From the NCBI GenBank assembly GCA_022793355.1, contig JAAWCR010000042.1, positions 1 through 8,539 of the forward strand: a stretch of 8,539 nucleotides of DNA. Reading direction: 5' to 3'. Under the pieces are notes generated by a model. That model saw only the letters and a list, made by a program, of their open reading frames with translations, was not told where the DNA came from and ran no database searches. This document shows positions 7,028-8,539 of the stretch, in pieces (the first letter of the stretch is position 1; every line of letters starts with the position of its first letter). Made by a program: the position numbers and the translations under genes. Source of the stretch: Lawsonibacter sp. GTDB lineage: Bacteria; Bacillota; Clostridia; Oscillospirales; Oscillospiraceae.

Positions 7028-7058
7028 GCTTTAGCATAGTTTAAAACTATGCTAAAGC
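7028..7058. promoter_or_regulatory. Perfect 15-bp palindrome, candidate LysR-type operator
   Basis: Positions 7028-7042 and 7044-7058 are exact inverted repeats around one central base (7043). The centre reads ATAG-N7-CTAT (7036-7050), which contains the T-N11-A core (T7037, A7049) expected of LysR recognition sites. It is centred about 67 bp upstream of the predicted exporter start site, the usual position of the LysR recognition element. It also contains the TAG stop (7047-7049) of the regulator gene. A terminator role is less likely because no T-run follows on the - strand, although an attenuating hairpin cannot be excluded. Confidence 0.65.
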
Positions 7059-7955
7059 AGGATCATATTTTCCCAACTCATGGATATAGATTTTCCCAAG
7101 TTCGCTGAGCTCCTGTTTTTCATGAGTGACATAACCGATGCACATTTGCTCCTCCGTTTCGAGAGGAATAGCAATGATATTGTCCCCATGAAGGTATGTG
7201 GGAAAAATTCCGCTTGAGATCGTATAGGCATTCAAGCCCAGCATGAAGTTGACAATTGCACCACGGTCGTTGATGCGGATTTCTTTATCCGAAACGATGG
7301 AACTGAACATTTCTTCTGAGAAGTACGTGGATTCATAATTCCCTTGTACGAAATTCAGCCTGGGATATGGCAATAAATCAGAAAAACCAAGGCTAGACTT
7401 TTCGGATAAGGGATGACCTTTCTGTAAAAATACATGGAGCCTTGCGGAAAACAGAGGTACAAACTTTAAATTGTAGTCGCGCAACGATTTTCTGATAACT
7501 GGTTCATTTTCTTTGCACAGATAAATAATTCCCAAATCACTGATTCGATTCTTCACATCTTCCAAAATTTGATGGGTACTGGTTTCGTTGAAGTAAAACT
7601 CATAGCGTTCCTGGCCGAATCGCTTTACCAACTCAACAAACGCATTTTCGGTAAAGGTGTAATGCTGTGTGGAAACGCCAAATCTTGTTTTTTGAGGAAT
7701 GTCTGCGATGTATTTATCCTCAAGAAGCTGCATTTGCTGGAGTACCTGCCGGACGTAGCCGAGAAATTCCATTCCTTCCTGAGTGAGTGTAATTCCTGTC
7801 CTACTGCGCAGAAATATGGTAATTCCTGTTTCTTTTTCAATGTCTTTCGAGGCATTCGACAGACTGGGCTGTGAAATATACAAAAGTTTCGCTGCTTCAG
7901 TAATCGAGCCGGATTCTGCAACAGTTAGGACATACTTTAGCTGCTGTATCGTCAT
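7047..7955 (-). CDS. LysR-family regulator upstream of the LysE-type exporter (AT-rich)
   Basis: From the ATG at 7955 this is a 302-residue LysR-type regulator. The frame stays open to 8036, but the start at MTIQQLKYVLTVAESGSITE is chosen because LysR proteins begin just before the first helix and AAGGG lies about 8 nt upstream on the - strand. The helix-turn-helix is at about residues 17-37 (SITEAAKLLYISQPSLSNAS), ending with TGITLTQEG near residue 60. The effector domain runs from about residue 90 (TRFGVSTQHYTF) to the C-terminus. Its AT-rich codon use contrasts with the other LysR gene in the window. It is encoded immediately upstream of and in line with the exporter, separated by a palindrome that includes its last codons. 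It probably activates the exporter on sensing the exported compound, by analogy with LysG/LysE; this is inference. Confidence 0.93.
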   Translation of the reverse strand: MTIQQLKYVLTVAESGSITEAAKLLYISQPSLSNASKDIEKETGITIFLRSRTGITLTQEGMEFLGYVRQVLQQMQLLEDKYIADIPQKTRFGVSTQHYTFTENAFVELVKRFGQERYEFYFNETSTHQILEDVKNRISDLGIIYLCKENEPVIRKSLRDYNLKFVPLFSARLHVFLQKGHPLSEKSSLGFSDLLPYPRLNFVQGNYESTYFSEEMFSSIVSDKEIRINDRGAIVNFMLGLNAYTISSGIFPTYLHGDNIIAIPLETEEQMCIGYVTHEKQELSELGKIYIHELGKYDPALA

Positions 7956-8004
7956 CTTATTCGCCCTTACAAACAGAATTTTATTGAATTTAGGATAAAA
8001 AATT

Positions 8005-8232
8005 ATGGCAGTATTTAGAGTGGAACGCACCAGCAATTACACCGTCATGCGCAATTATCATCTGCGGGATAAGACCATCTCCTTCAAAGCCAAGAGTCTG
8101 CTGTCCCTGATGCTCAGTCTCCCGGAAAATTGGGATTATACTCTTGCCGGTCTCGTCCGAATCAGCCCGGAGGGCAAGGACGCCGTCCGGGCCGCCATAA
8201 TGGTTATTGAACTATCCTGCCAATCACTCTGA
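8005..8232 (+). pseudogene. Truncated helix-turn-helix / replisome-organiser-type gene from an integrative element
   Basis: The first 65 codons (FRVERTSNYTVMRNYHL...LLSLMLSLPENWDYTLAGLVRIS...GKDAVRAAI) closely resemble the N-terminus of a helix-turn-helix protein common on Clostridial integrative and conjugative elements and related to DnaD-like replisome organisers. In those proteins the text continues with an E-L-E-x-x-G-Y-I/V helix and a long C-terminal part. Here similarity stops at about 8198 and ten unrelated codons lead to a stop, so the gene is cut off, probably by deletion or recombination. AGGA at 7992-7995, 9 nt before the ATG, gives a plausible ribosome binding site, so a 75-residue product could still be made. 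The fragment is GC-rich while its leader is AT-rich. Family recognition is from memory of the motif. Confidence 0.72.
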
Positions 8233-8256
8233 ATCGCCATATATAGCTGCTAAGTT

Positions 8257-8539
8257 CTATTTCAAATAACGTCCTGTGATACTGTTCGTATTCCCTGCAA
8301 CCGCCTCTGGTGTCCCTGCCGCCACCACGCGTCCTCCGGCTTCGCCGCCGCCGGGTCCCATGTCGATGAGATAGTCCGCATTGCGGATCACATATAGGTC
8401 ATGCTCAATGACCACAACTGTAGCCCCGTGCCCGATCAGCGTCTGGAACACCCCCAGAAGGGTGCGCACGTCCAAGGGGTGCAGGCCGATGGTGGGCTCA
8501 TCGAACACAAACAGGGAATCAGACTGTGCCCGGCCCATC
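8257..8539 (-). CDS. UvrA-family ABC ATPase (excinuclease subunit A-like), C-terminal end
   Basis: The last 93 codons of a gene entering from the right edge are visible. They contain the second ATPase domain's Walker B, LFVFDEPTIGLHP (D13 and E14 counted from the first visible Met), and the switch histidine in VVVIEHD (H46). GGEAGGRVVAAGTPEAVA and a terminal ITGRYLK tail follow, typical of UvrA. The ABC signature and zinc-finger regions lie outside the window. UvrA proteins find DNA lesions in nucleotide excision repair, but shorter UvrA-like paralogs occur in Clostridia and in antibiotic-producing actinomycetes, where DrrC-type proteins give drug resistance. Wording such as IGLHPLDVRTLLGVFQTLI differs from the common TTGLHF of housekeeping UvrA, so a paralog is possible. 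The first visible Met is probably internal. Confidence 0.88.
   Translation of the reverse strand, partial: MGRAQSDSLFVFDEPTIGLHPLDVRTLLGVFQTLIGHGATVVVIEHDLYVIRNADYLIDMGPGGGEAGGRVVAAGTPEAVAGNTNSITGRYLK

Noticed and set aside
7981..7998. TTAT-N10-ATAA imperfect repeat before the second LysR gene, considered as an autoregulatory site
   Set aside because: The spacing does not match T-N11-A, and AT-rich DNA yields such pairs by chance.
7956..8036. N-terminal extension of the second LysR protein
   Set aside because: LysR proteins begin right before the helix-turn-helix; the extension overlaps the divergent element gene and lacks its own ribosome binding site.
1..8539. CRISPR array, tRNA, rRNA, riboswitch or intact insertion sequence
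   Set aside because: No regularly spaced repeats, cloverleaf-like segments, transposase motifs or conserved RNA cores were seen on either strand.

Overview
The window looks like chromosomal DNA of a fairly GC-rich Firmicute of the Clostridia, most likely Oscillospiraceae-like (Flavonifractor, Intestinimonas and relatives). This is inferred from strong AGGAGG-type ribosome binding sites, the style of the HIT, LysR and flippase proteins, and a truncated integrative-element gene of a type I associate with gut Clostridia. No taxonomic marker gene is present, so the placement is tentative.

Region 1 (1-4868, + strand, GC-rich) is the distal end of a surface or exopolysaccharide cluster. In order it holds the 3' end of a GT28/PssE-like glycosyltransferase subunit, a GT4 glycosyltransferase, two tandem paralogous GT2 glycosyltransferases, and a Wzx-type flippase. 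The genes are tightly packed (two ATGA/GTGA-type overlaps, other gaps of 12 nt or less) and end at a perfect 22-bp inverted repeat that acts as terminator. The expected job is sequential sugar addition to a lipid-linked repeat unit, then flipping across the membrane. The initiating transferase and polymerase would lie upstream, outside the window.

Region 2 (4923-6268, - strand, GC-rich) is a two-gene operon, a HIT-family nucleotide-binding protein followed 6 nt later by a LysR regulator. It has a recognisable sigma-A promoter and converges on the cluster at the shared terminator.

Region 3 (about 6290-8200) is clearly more AT-rich (one sampled line is about 37% GC against about 68% in the flippase gene). 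It carries a second LysR regulator and a LysE/RhtB-type exporter, both on the - strand. Between them lies a perfect 15+1+15 palindrome containing ATAG-N7-CTAT, a T-N11-A LysR-type core, centred about 67 bp before the predicted exporter start site and containing the regulator's own stop codon. Next to the regulator, divergently, is the 5' part of a helix-turn-helix/replication-organiser-type gene cut off at about 8198. Region 3 is best read as a horizontally acquired segment or the scar of an integrated element.

Region 4 (8257-8539, - strand, GC-rich) is the C-terminal end of a UvrA-family ABC ATPase that continues beyond the window.

I saw no tRNA, rRNA, CRISPR array or intact transposase, and no convincing wholly new system. 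The most informative signals are the LysR operator geometry and the mobile-element scar.
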